From positions 4,616,501 to 4,676,500 of the forward strand of contig CM043942.1 in the NCBI GenBank assembly GCA_014529385.2: a stretch of DNA of 60,000 nt. The letters run 5' to 3'. Shown one piece after another: positions 21,704-30,656 of this stretch. Both the position numbers and the translations under genes were made by a program. The number at the start of each line of letters is the position of its first letter. Within the stretch, counting starts at the first letter, position 1. Source of the DNA: Adiantum capillus-veneris (Eukaryota; Streptophyta; Polypodiopsida; Polypodiales; Pteridaceae). The notes under the pieces were generated by a model. It searched no databases. It had not been told where the DNA came from and saw only the letters and a program-made list of their open reading frames with translations.

Positions 21704-21804
21704 AAAGTGCCAGATCACTTCTAATCTAGATTGATTGGACTGACTGAACCTTGATCATGTTGTAGCTTGTCCACGGATACATAGGGTTGGATGTGTCACG
21801 TGAC
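21704..21804 (-). repeat. G2 3' LTR, truncated to ~100 bp
   Basis: Matches the terminal ~100 bp of the G2 5' LTR (26218-26320), ending GTGTCACGTGACA. It joins Copia-2 at 21701-21706, where AAAAAGTGC could belong to either side (microhomology). Confidence 0.88.
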
Positions 21805-21816
21805 ATCCCCTCCTTT
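21805..21816 (-). other. G2 polypurine tract
   Basis: The minus strand reads AAAAGGAGGGGA directly before the LTR. The stop codon of the gene directly abuts this tract, with no 3' untranslated spacer. Confidence 0.85.
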
Positions 21817-24758
21817 TCAAAGTGAGGTACTGGTACCGAGCTGTATGGCGTCGAGGGAGATCGCCAATAGCATCCGGAATCCTGGAAGGGACTCTTCGCC
21901 GGCCCATTCTGATGTGTGGGTCGTGCGATACTTCAACTTCGTAAAGGTCTGCAACGCTTGCTTCTTTGGGCCTCGTCGAAAGCGACACAAAGTCTTCTGT
22001 GGCTCCTTCAATGCTTCATCTTTGTTTAGAGTCGTACTTCTTCTATCTTCAAGAATCTCCATGGCTGAAAATTCCTGAAACCATTTCCAACACAAAACCA
22101 TGAACATACCCATTCCATGAAAAGTGAGTGGAAAAAATCTTGTCTTCACTAAAGACTGTGTATGCAATGTAGATGAACATAGAGACGGAGTGACAACCCG
22201 TTCATCAAACACATACAAACAATGAGATCGAATCTTTCTCTTATGATCTAGAGCAATCAATTGTGGCAAAACACAATGGAAATGCCAGCGATTGGTGGTC
22301 ATACTTTCATGTGCTCGTTCGGAAACTGTGTCATGCCAAGGAAGAGACATGGAATGTGACTTCCTTACATACATACTTTTCAGCTTTTCATGAAAAATCC
22401 GCATACATTCGTGCTCATCCATGAGAGAAACGTGCTCAACATACAATATGTCATGCCTAGGAAAAGGGATCACATAAAGATGCTCATTAAAATACAAGAA
22501 ACGATCACGAATAAAACATTCGAACAATGCGTGCGTATCAATCATGCGAACACATAATACTTACTGTGAGGGTTCTTTGGACCTAGGCTCGAGAGCCAAG
22601 ATCGATCCTTCGTGATTGATCGAATCTGCAACGAGGTTAGCTTCGCTAGAAAAAGCATCAACTAGCACATCATCCTTGTGAACAATCACATCTTCTTCAT
22701 GCAACTCATCATGCTTGTGAGAAATCACATCTTGATCATGCAAATCATCATGCTTGTCTTTATCATCCAAATCATCATGCTTATCATTGTCAATCAAATC
22801 ATCATGCTGCTCACAATCATGCAAATTCTGTGTGTCATGCTTTGGAGAAAAAGAGACTGAGAGAGTCTCCTTCTCCTGAATCCTTTCAATCTTGTCCCGC
22901 ATATTAGCAATGAGAGAGGGGGAATGAACAATGTTCTCTCCATGAATGACAATGGGAGAATCACTATTGGCATTGAGAGTGAAAGTGTTAGCCTCCCAAT
23001 CAATGAGAGGGTTAGCATCACGAAACCATCGAATGCCCAAAATCATATCATATCCTGAGAGAGGAGAGACAACAAATCTTCGAGTGAAGGCAGCTTTTTG
23101 AATTGCAAACAACACATCAAGGCATTACTCCGTGATGAGAGCGTCCATACCGGGAAGAAAGCCAGAGACCTCGATAGGAGATCTGTGACTAACTTCGAGG
23201 CGGACTCTCTCAAGAAGAGAGGGACTGATCACATCATGCATACTACTTGGGTCAAACAATATGATAAAATGTTTCCCTGACGTACGACCATAACATTTAA
23301 TGAGAGAATCATCAATGGGAGGGTCATGAGAAACTTGGGGCACACTCGTGTTATCATTAATTGCATTGATAGAGGAAGTGGATTGTGTGGATTCTTTAGA
23401 TTCATTCGATTCAAGCTTAGGACATGTTCTTTTTATGTGACCCTTAATGTGACAATGAAGACAACGACCTTCCTTAGAATAAGTGCTTTGCTCTTCCGAC
23501 GTGATGTATCCTCCTACAATTCCTTGTGCTACCTTTTCATATGGAGTAAGCTTAGGTTTAGCAATTGTGCTAGCCTTACCCTTAGATTCATTGGAAGAAT
23601 TCTTTTCTGAGAGACTGTTGGAAGATTGGTTAGAAGAGTTACCATTCTTACCGTTCTTACCGTTCTGAGGGTTCTGAGAGGTACTTGTGAAAGTCTTGTT
23701 CTCCTTAGGCTTTCCCTTGTGGTGCTTCATCTCCTGTGCGAGAGCAATCGCTACCGCTTTGTTGAGATCGATTGGGTCGAAGACTTCTACATCAAACTTG
23801 ATATAATCGTTTAATCCAAAAAGGAATACCTCTTTGCGTTCATCATCCGACTTGCGTAATTGGGTACCTAGCTGCAAAACACGATTAGAAAAAGACATCA
23901 CAGGCATACCATTTTGCTTGAGAGTGCGCCAATCGTCCTTCAATCGTGCGAGGTACTAAGGTGGCATAAACCGCGCCTTGAGCTTGTCTTGGAAATTAGC
24001 CCAATTGAAGGAAAGGGGCGTGAATTCGTCGGCTTCCTCTAGGTGTGCGGCTAGCTGTGCCTCTTGCCATGCATGGTACCAATTGATGGCATCACCAGCA
24101 AGGTGCATAGCTACCATCAAAATGTTGCTATTTCTTGTCTTCTTAGTTGTCGCAAAATAAGCATTAAATTGATGCAACCAAAAATGAATAACTGTAGCAT
24201 CCATCTTACCATCATACTTACTGAAAGTCAACTTCTCTGTGATTGGATGGTTGAATCCGCATCATGGCTTGTGCCACTGGATGAACTCCCACGATCTTTG
24301 GCTGGTTCGGACTTCGAGGCTAGCACTTGTCGAAGCAATTCTTGAGTGCGTAGCTCTCTTTGAGCCTCTCGCTCGGCCTCCCTTTTTGCTTTTCGTTCGT
24401 TTCGTTTATCGCGCTCGCGTTCGAAAGCAAGGCGATTTGCTTCTTGTTGTGCCAACGCAACTCGATTCGCTTCTTGTTGTTGTATTGTATTTCTTTCATT
24501 TCGTTCTTTGTGCTCGCGTTCCAAAGTAATGCGAGTCGCTTCTTGTTGTGCCAGCGCAATGCGATTCGCTTCTTGTTGTGCCGCCATCATGTCCAACATT
24601 GACTTGACCATCATTTCCATCGGAGTTGGTACAACTTGTGGCGTAGATGGCGAAGGGGGAGAGTCGAAAAAATCTCCTGGTGGGGAAAATTCTTCGTCGC
24701 CTCTCTCATGCTCATTACCTCTATGCGAAGTATCCATTCCGCTTCGGGTGACGACCAT
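21817..24758 (-). pseudogene. G2 Gag-protease polyprotein with integrase-zinc-finger-like and chromodomain-like C-terminus
   Basis: Starts MVVTRSGMDTSHRGNEHERG at 24758. Order: a charged coiled-coil with a ~28-residue internal repeat (QEANRIALAQQ.., QEANRVALAQQ..); a frameshift near 24228; Gag core (FWLHQFNAYFATTKK, AGDAINWYHAWQ); CCHC knuckle CLHCHIKGHIKRTC (23422-23463); protease with LFDPSS (Asp at 23251-23253; the usual Gly is Ser) and MILGIRWF; an acidic Asp/His-rich linker; a block resembling an integrase HHCC finger (LYVEHVSLMDEHECMRI); the LPWHDTVSERA block; and a C-terminal region with EILE..R and SEWAGEES that resembles a chromodomain. In-frame stops at 23953-23955, about 23122 and 22558. 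RT, RNase H and the integrase core are absent. The finger and chromodomain readings are my inference. Confidence 0.75.
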
Positions 24759-25172
24759 GCACTATGATTTTTGGTTCTTAAGTCCACGAGGAACTTGGGT
24801 TCTTCAGGGTCTTGAGGTTCTTGAGGTTATCTTTCGCTTGCAAACCGTGTTTGAGAAGGATCTTCTCTTCACCCGAGTTCTACTCCTTTCCACGGGCGCA
24901 CCCCTTGGCGGCCTTGCGCTCACACCAAGGTTGCTTTTTCCCACCTCACGTCGATTGGCCGGCCGCTAAGTGCACGGTCCGCTCTCAATGAGTGAAAAGA
25001 GACACAAGGGGAGGCTATACAAGCCCTCCTTTCCTGGGATTCCTGCCACTCTTCAAAAACACGATTAGGAATCGACACGCCGAAGCGAACTTGGGTTCGT
25101 GCGACCGCAACAAGCAAAAAAATTCTTGTGATTCTTGTGGTTCTTTCCCGAGTGATACAGAACACTGCCAAA
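24759..25172 (-). other. G2 leader
   Basis: Untranslated leader between PBS and gag, closely matching 33667-34098 of G3. No gene. Confidence 0.75.
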
Positions 25173-25184
25173 GCTCTGATACCA
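25173..25184 (-). other. G2 primer-binding site (tRNA-iMet)
   Basis: The minus strand reads TGGTATCAGAGC, one base inside the 5' LTR. Confidence 0.95.
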
Positions 25185-25185
25185 A

Positions 25186-26320
25186 TGTTAGGTGCAGCGG
25201 AATGAATGTTGTACTTTCTCAAGATGAGTGATCCATATTTGCTCAAGGTTCCTTTTAGTTCTTATGGAAGGGAGAGCCTTCCGTTCTTAATGAAGAGTGC
25301 TATGATCACGAAATAAGTGAGTGGACACTGTGCGTGCAAGTGTATGAGACTGAGAGATAGAGAGAAGAGAGATACGACACCAGAGACGATGTAAAATCCT
25401 CCTCCGAAGGCCCCACTCTCGTCGGCGAGAGTGATCTACTATGGATTGCACAAAGTGGTACAATAATGATGCATGGAAAACTGATACAACTCGTGACTAT
25501 GTCGGTGACGACGACGATGACCTTAGGGCTGAAATCTGCAACCTTCTAATTGCTGTCCACAAAACGCTATCTGCTGAATTTCGGGGCTGATTCGGACTGC
25601 TGAAAAACGCTGGTTTGCTGCGTTTTTATGCTGCTGAAAACGCTGAAATAGCTTGATGAAAATGCTGGCCTGTTGCTGCGTTTTGATGTTGAAAAAACGC
25701 TGATTTGGTCTGCTGCGTTTGGGCTGAAAAACGCTGATGGAACTGCTGCATTTTGGGCTGATCTGGAAACGTTAGGTGCAAGGGGATGTTGCGGTCAAGC
25801 AAGGGCTGACTCGCCAAGGCAAGGAAGGGTTGGCGATGCTACAAACGCTAGGGCTGAAATGTTGGCGATGAGGGTGGAACCAAAAACGCCAAGTGCTTGA
25901 GGGGTTCTTGCTGAGAGAGGGGAGTACCTACTGCCAAAGGCCTGTTGTGCTCCTTGCTCATCTGCCAAAGAGTGCTAGCTTTGGTTTGCTTATATATTTT
26001 CTTAGCAAAATTGCCCTACCTACTTTTTTTGGAAAGTCACTTAAATTAATAAGTGAAAAATGTCAAAAATAGGTAAAATACGCTAAATGCACTGGAAAAA
26101 TCCCCTAACTGATTCTAATGGATTTTGATGGGAATACTGATGATCATGCTGTGTGCAACCAGAGGATATGCATCTACACTAAGTGACTGGGCATGCACTG
26201 TCTACGAATAGACTCACAAAAGTGGCAGATCACTTCTAATCTAGACTGACTGGATTGACTGAACCCTGATCATGTTGTAGCTTGTCCACGGACACATAGG
26301 GTTGGATGTGTCACGTGACA
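25186..26320 (-). repeat. G2 5' LTR
   Basis: 1135 bp. On the plus strand it starts TGTTAGGTGCAGCGG and ends GTGTCACGTGACA. It holds about ten copies of AAAACGCT-type motifs between 25560 and 25890 and a TATA-like element near 25989. It is inserted in the gag of element J. Confidence 0.92.
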
Positions 26321-27115
26321 CAAGTTTGATCGAGTGTCTACCTTCCTTAAACTCTCGGACTTTCTTGCTTTTATCTTCCAGAAAGTCATACTGGTTGGCT
26401 TTATGAAAATTCTTCTTGTTGGCATAAAAGTTTCCGTCATCGGAATCTGAGCTGTTTGTAGACGAGTCCTCAGTAGAACTGTCAGTCACTGGGTGAGACT
26501 TAGACTTTTTTGCCTTTTTCTTGCCCTTTTCGAAGCGTTGTTTCTTGCTTCGCTTTTTGCCTTTTCTGTCTTCTTCGCTTGAATCTGAAGAGCTAGAAGA
26601 ACTGTCAAAAGAAGAAGAAGAAGAAGAACTGGGTACTCCTTCAAAGTGAACACTCTTCTTCTGTTTCTTTGCTTTGTCAAATGTCGACTGATGACCCAAA
26701 TAACCGGGAATTCAGTGCCTTTTTCTGCTTTTTGCCGTGTTTTTTTGGCTTTCTGTTGTGTGTCAAAAAGCTGAGCAATCCGTGCATCAACCACCTCTTC
26801 TAATTCCTTCTCTGAATATTTCTTATGAGCAGGTTTTTTGTTGAGAGCGGGTTTCGGGGGTGGTGTTGTGGTTTTCTGCCACTGCTCGTGCATTTCCTGA
26901 AAAGAAGTCTCGCTCATATATTTTGCAAATTTTGGGTCCTTCGCAAAATTGAGCATCATCTTTGTAGCATCACCGATCAATTGACGATGTTCCATCTCTC
27001 GTTGCTCCGCCTGAGTAGGCCGAGGCGGGCCATACTCTCTACCGGAATCTTCGTTGTGATCCCTGTCCGCATCTCCAGATGCAGAGGGAGTCGACTGATC
27101 CTTGCGTGAAGCCAT
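26321..27115 (-). pseudogene. Element J gag, truncated and frameshifted
   Basis: Starts MASRKDQSTPSASGDADRDH at 27115. The N-terminal region includes FAKDPKFAKYMSETSFQE and a basic/acidic region. A frameshift near 26700 moves to a frame with a Ser-rich tract and KANQYDFLEDKSKKVREFKE. It ends at the G2 LTR boundary (26320) before any zinc knuckle or enzyme. The position next to a PBS and LTR makes it a gypsy-type Gag. The remaining element was lost. Confidence 0.75.
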
Positions 27116-27171
27116 AGGTGCCGCGGAAAAAAATTGGGGATCGGATTTCTCGTAGAAGAGAAATCGGTTGT

Positions 27172-27274
27172 GCTCTAATACCACTGTAACAGACTTGGAC
27201 ACTCCAAATCGACCGTGCTCTGATACCATTGTAACAGACTTGGACACTCCAAGTCAAGAATCAATCGTGACAGC
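27172..27274 (-). repeat. 45-bp tandem duplication covering J PBS and LTR start
   Basis: TGTAACAGACTTGGACACTC begins at 27185 and again at 27230, each preceded by a PBS-like site (GCTCTAATACCA and GCTCTGATACCA on the plus strand). The LTR boundary is therefore duplicated. Confidence 0.88.
27217..27228 (-). other. J primer-binding site (tRNA-iMet)
   Basis: The minus strand reads TGGTATCAGAGC, one base from the LTR start at 27230. A second, one-mismatch copy lies 45 bp away. Confidence 0.9.
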
Positions 27275-27600
27275 ACCAAATAACCACTTCAAAACAATTC
27301 ACAGATCACAATAGATTTGCACTGGCTCGACGGAGTTCCGTGCCAAGAGATATTGGCCCCAAAGACTGGCACTCCTTTCGGTATTTCTTTATGTATTAAA
27401 TCAATGTCAAAGTACAAGAGAGCGGTTAGGGTTTCACTCTCAGACTCTGCGTCCAGATGCTCTGCAGAGCTCACCCTAAACCACCTATTTAAAGATTACA
27501 AGGGATGTCCAAAAGCAAAGCCCCAAAAGCTTCAGTTTCAAAAAGCAAAATTCTCTCCTTCTCTCACACAAGAGAGTTTCTCATAAAAATAAAGCAAGGG

Positions 27601-27604
<4 letters not shown>

Positions 27605-27663
<59 letters not shown>
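27605..27663 (+). repeat. CT microsatellite in J LTR
   Basis: About 29 CT units. On the element's coding strand this is a GA run. Confidence 0.97.
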
Positions 27664-27665
<2 letters not shown>

Positions 27666-27773
27666 CCAAGTCAAATTGCGTCGCCCAAGCTGCTTTTTTT
27701 CAGCTCCGCAAAATCCGGCGCGTTTTCCGGAAATCTGTACGCTGGCCATGTGGCATTTTCAACTGCCAAAATC

Positions 27774-27875
27774 AGGGTTTCTCCCACATTTAGGGTTTCA
27801 GCCAGCAGTTAGGGTTAGGGTTTCCAAAAAGTAGGGTTTGTAGGAATTAGGGTTTATGGCAAAAATTAGGGTTTT
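27774..27875 (+). repeat. Interstitial telomere-like motifs
   Basis: Six or more irregularly spaced TTAGGG or TAGGGTTT motifs, including the run CAGTTAGGGTTAGGGTTTCC, inside the J LTR. The array is imperfect, not a true telomere block. Confidence 0.75.
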
Positions 27876-27908
27876 TGCTCTCGGTAGCCACGTCATCACT
27901 TTGTGACA

Positions 27909-28999
27909 GAGGTATTGGTACCGAACTGTATGGCGTCGAGGGAGATCGCCAATAGCATCCGGAATCCTTGAAAGTACTCTTCGTCGGCCCACTCTGATGT
28001 GTGGGTCGTGTGGTACTTGAACTTCATAAAGGTTTGCAACGCTTGCTTCTCTGGGCCGTGCCGAAAGCGACACAAAGTCATCTGTGGCTCCATCAATGCT
28101 TCAACTTCGTCTAAGGTCATGCTTCTTCCTTCTTCAAGAATCTCCATGTCTGAAAATTCTTGAAACCACTTCCAACTACCATGTAAAGTGACTGAAAAAA
28201 ATCTTGTCTTCCTCAAAGACTGTGCATGCAATGTAGATGAACAAATAGATGGATCCACAGATGCAAACAATGAGATCGAATCTTTTCTTGCTGATCTAAA
28301 TCAATCAACTATGGCAATTCACAACGGAAATGCCCATGCTTGGTGCTCATTTCTTCTCGTGCTCTTTCTACAACTGTGTCATGCCAAGGAAGAGACATGG
28401 AATGTGACTTCCTTGAATGCATACTTTTTAGCTTTTCATGAATAATCCGCATACATCCGTGCTCATTCATGAGTGAAACGTGCTCAACGTACAATATGTC
28501 ATGCCTAGGAAAAGGGATCACATAAAGACACTGACTAAAAATACAAGAAACGATCACGAATGAAACACTTGAACAATCTGTGCTGACTAATCACTCGAAC
28601 ACATAATACTTCATGTGAGGGTTCTTTGGACCTAGGCTCGAGAGCCAAGATCGTTTCTTCCTGAGGAGGTTCTTTGGACCGAGGCTCAAGAGCCAAGATC
28701 GGTTCTTCATGATTGATCGTCTCTGCAATGAGGTTAGCTTCACTAGAGAAAGTATCAACTAACACATCATCCTTGTGAACAATCACATCGTGGTCATACA
28801 AATCATCATGCTCGTGAGAAATCACATCTTGATCATGCAAATCATCATGCAAATCCTGTGTGTCATGCTTTGGAGAAGAAGAGACTAAGAGAGTCTCCTT
28901 TTCTCGAATCTCTTCAATCTTCGCCTGCACATTAGAAATGAGAGAGGAAGAATGAACAACGTTCTTGCGATCCAATTCTGTTTTTCTTTCTGTTGTGTA
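27909..28999 (-). pseudogene. G3 C-terminal region (left piece, split by H)
   Basis: Minus-strand coding with the G-family C-terminus: NVVHSSSLISN, the Asp/His-rich linker (a 15-residue stretch ILALEPRSKEP is duplicated), FIRDRFLYF followed by a one-base frameshift, the zinc-finger-like block (LYVEHVSLMNEHGCMRI), LPWHDTVVERA, then the conserved LCRFRHGPEKQALQTF and SEWADEE region. The end before the PPT is replaced by J. When H (4419 bp plus 5-bp TSD) is subtracted, the frame joins the gag start at 33666, so G3 is an internal-deletion variant lacking Gag core, zinc knuckle and protease. Confidence 0.78.
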
Positions 29000-29004
29000 C
29001 TTGC
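29000..29004. repeat. Target-site duplication of H, left copy
   Basis: cttgc precedes the H LTR and recurs at 33424-33428 after the other LTR. Confidence 0.93.
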
Positions 29005-29436
29005 TGTGAGGATTCTAGGTACTAATCCTCTATTAATTACTTAAACTCATGATTAAGACTTAAGAAACGGAACTGAACTCAAGACAAGACTTAGAAGACT
29101 TTGTGTTTGATTGATTGAAAGTGTGATACAAGGGTTCCTTTTATAAGAATTGAATAGTCAATAGTGAAGAGGCATGTCTCTTTGTGAAGAGATATGACTT
29201 TAGGTGAAAAGACACATCCTTTCGACGAAGAGCTGCAACCATTGGGCGAAGAGTCGCACCCGTAGAGCGAAGGGGTGTGACCAGTCGTCGAAGGAGTGTG
29301 GCTTTTGGCGAAGAGACACGTCCTTTGAGCGAAGGGGTGTGACCATCCAAGCGCAGGGGTCCTCCTTGGCATGGCACTTCGCGTATCTGCAACTAGGAGT
29401 AGATGTATTGTCGTTAACATAGTCACAATCGTGACA
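29005..29436 (-). repeat. H 3' LTR
   Basis: 432 bp, TGTGAGGATT to ATCGTGACA on the plus strand. I count about eight differences from the other copy. It contains nine ~20-bp tandem units (29164-29346). Confidence 0.95.
29164..29346 (-). repeat. H LTR tandem array, 9 units of 20-21 bp
   Basis: Degenerate units beginning GTGAAGAGG, GTGAAGAGA, GTGAAAAGA, GACGAAGAG, GGCGAAGAG, AGCGAAGGG, GTCGAAGGA, GGCGAAGAG, AGCGAAGGG at about 20-bp intervals. The same array is in the second H LTR (33151-33333) and in H' (about 49618-49770, opposite strand). Confidence 0.9.
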
Positions 29437-29449
29437 TTCCCTCCCATTT
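29437..29449 (-). other. H polypurine tract
   Basis: The minus strand reads AAATGGGAGGGAA directly before the 3' LTR. Confidence 0.85.
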
Positions 29450-29465
29450 AAAATGAGAGCCCGTG

Positions 29466-30653
29466 TCAAAGAAATGACTTTTGATGTTGATAGAACTCTG
29501 GAAAAGCATTGAATCTTCGAAAATCTTCAGTCTTTGAGTTATCTGAAGTCTTTGTCTTGAACCTTTGCTTCTTGCGAAACCTTTTTGCTTTGACTGCTAA
29601 ATTCCATGTCATTGCATTATTCAAAGACTTTTTAGAAGAATCTGGCATAATGAGGTTGACTGCAATAAGAGGTTGATCTTCAAAATCTTTCGTGCGATGT
29701 AAGCCTTTTGGTTTAAAATCTTCCAATAACTGTGAAATATTTGGGGAAGAGGAAATCTTCTCAAGGTACTCTTCATATGGGGTAACTTCAACTTTATGAA
29801 TCACTGGAGAGGATTTTGGCTTGAGACTGTAATCATCTTCCAATAATGAATCCCAAAATTCTTCAGAATCATCTTCTGGAACTGTAACTTCATGACTTGC
29901 AATTGGCATATTATCATCATTCAATAAAGAATCAAAGAAAGCATAGTCGTCTTCAGACTCAGAATCTGCAACTATATCTTTATCTTTGTCTTCATCAATT
30001 GATTCATGAGAAGTTAATGAATTCAAAAATCCATCAATAATAATATTTGCATCTACATCGGAAATCATATTCTCTTCATGATCCACTGTATCATGCTGTT
30101 TGCAATTGACTAGTACACGTGAGGCTTGAATCACTCTTTCCGCATGAGAAAGCCTGTGTAAAGTCAATTCACGTCCATCTTTGAACAAATTGATAGTATG
30201 TCCTCGAAAGCTAATTGCTGGGTCGTATTGGAATAACCAATGTTGACCAAGAATCATGTCGTAATAAGATAAAGGCATGACTTCAAAATCTAGTTGATCT
30301 GCATAAGTTTGAATCTCGAACTGCAACTGTCGAACTGTCTGATCACAAGTCAAAATTGATCCATCTACTAATTCCACATCATATAAGTGAGATGTCTTCT
30401 GAGTTGGTAAGCCAAGCTGTTGAACTATCTGAGTGCTGACGAAATTATTCGAGCATCCGCTGTCCACCAAAATATTGATGGAGCGACCATTGAGTAGTCC
30501 AAGAAGGCTCAAAACTTGCTTTGAGAGAGGCTCCAAAACTGAAGAATTGCATTGAGCATGCTTCATAAGAATACTCGTATCCTCTGAGACACGAATCGTA
30601 TTGACCACAGATTTTTCTTTATCCTTAGTAGAATCTGGTTGTTCAAAATTCGA
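29466..30653 (-). CDS. H protease with acidic C-terminal tail
   Basis: The same frame as the H gag, after a single TAA at 30654-30656. About 395 residues: a retropepsin with ILVDSGCSNNFVS (D-S-G, near 30480) and the flap/second-loop region MILGQHWLF (near 30247); then an acidic tail containing a repeated motif (FFDSLLNDD, FWDSLLEDD and a weaker GFLNSL), and a basic end (KAKRFRKKQRFKTKTS). Fully open, with no frameshift. RT would normally follow the protease in gypsy elements but is absent. The tail matches no domain I know. Expression would need readthrough of the stop or a separate start. Confidence 0.85.
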   Translation of the reverse strand, partial: SNFEQPDSTKDKEKSVVNTIRVSEDTSILMKHAQCNSSVLEPLSKQVLSLLGLLNGRSINILVDSGCSNNFVSTQIVQQLGLPTQKTSHLYDVELVDGSILTCDQTVRQLQFEIQTYADQLDFEVMPLSYYDMILGQHWLFQYDPAISFRGHTINLFKDGRELTLHRLSHAERVIQASRVLVNCKQHDTVDHEENMISDVDANIIIDGFLNSLTSHESIDEDKDKDIVADSESEDDYAFFDSLLNDDNMPIASHEVTVPEDDSEEFWDSLLEDDYSLKPKSSPVIHKVEVTPYEEYLEKISSSPNISQLLEDFKPKGLHRTKDFEDQPLIAVNLIMPDSSKKSLNNAMTWNLAVKAKRFRKKQRFKTKTSDNSKTEDFRRFNAFPEFYQHQKSFL

Positions 30654-30656
30654 TTA

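Larger units (their letters stand above)
21704..26320 (-). mobile_element. G2, RT-less LTR element of the G family
   Basis: Minus-strand element with a full 5' LTR at 25186-26320, PBS at 25173-25184, a gag-protease-C-terminal-region gene at 21817-24758, a PPT and only the last ~100 bp of the 3' LTR. No reverse transcriptase, RNase H or integrase core exists in the 2.9-kb coding region. Its right end is inserted into element J. Its left end is lost at the junction with Copia-2. Confidence 0.88.
27230..27908 (-). repeat. J 5' LTR
   Basis: About 679 bp. On the plus strand it starts TGTAACAGAC and ends CACTTTGTGACA. It contains a long CT microsatellite and several TTAGGG/TTTAGGG motifs. Its right end abuts the truncated end of G3, so J inserted into G3 next to the G3 PPT. 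The J 3' part is missing. Confidence 0.75.

Noticed and set aside
26486-26660. Leu-rich membrane segment in the J frame (LLLLLLLTVLLAL)
   Set aside because: It arises in the shifted frame of a Ser-coding repeat. The Ser-rich frame is the natural one.
29164-29346. CRISPR-like array
   Set aside because: Units are degenerate and contiguous without spacers, lie in an LTR, and the sequence is eukaryotic.
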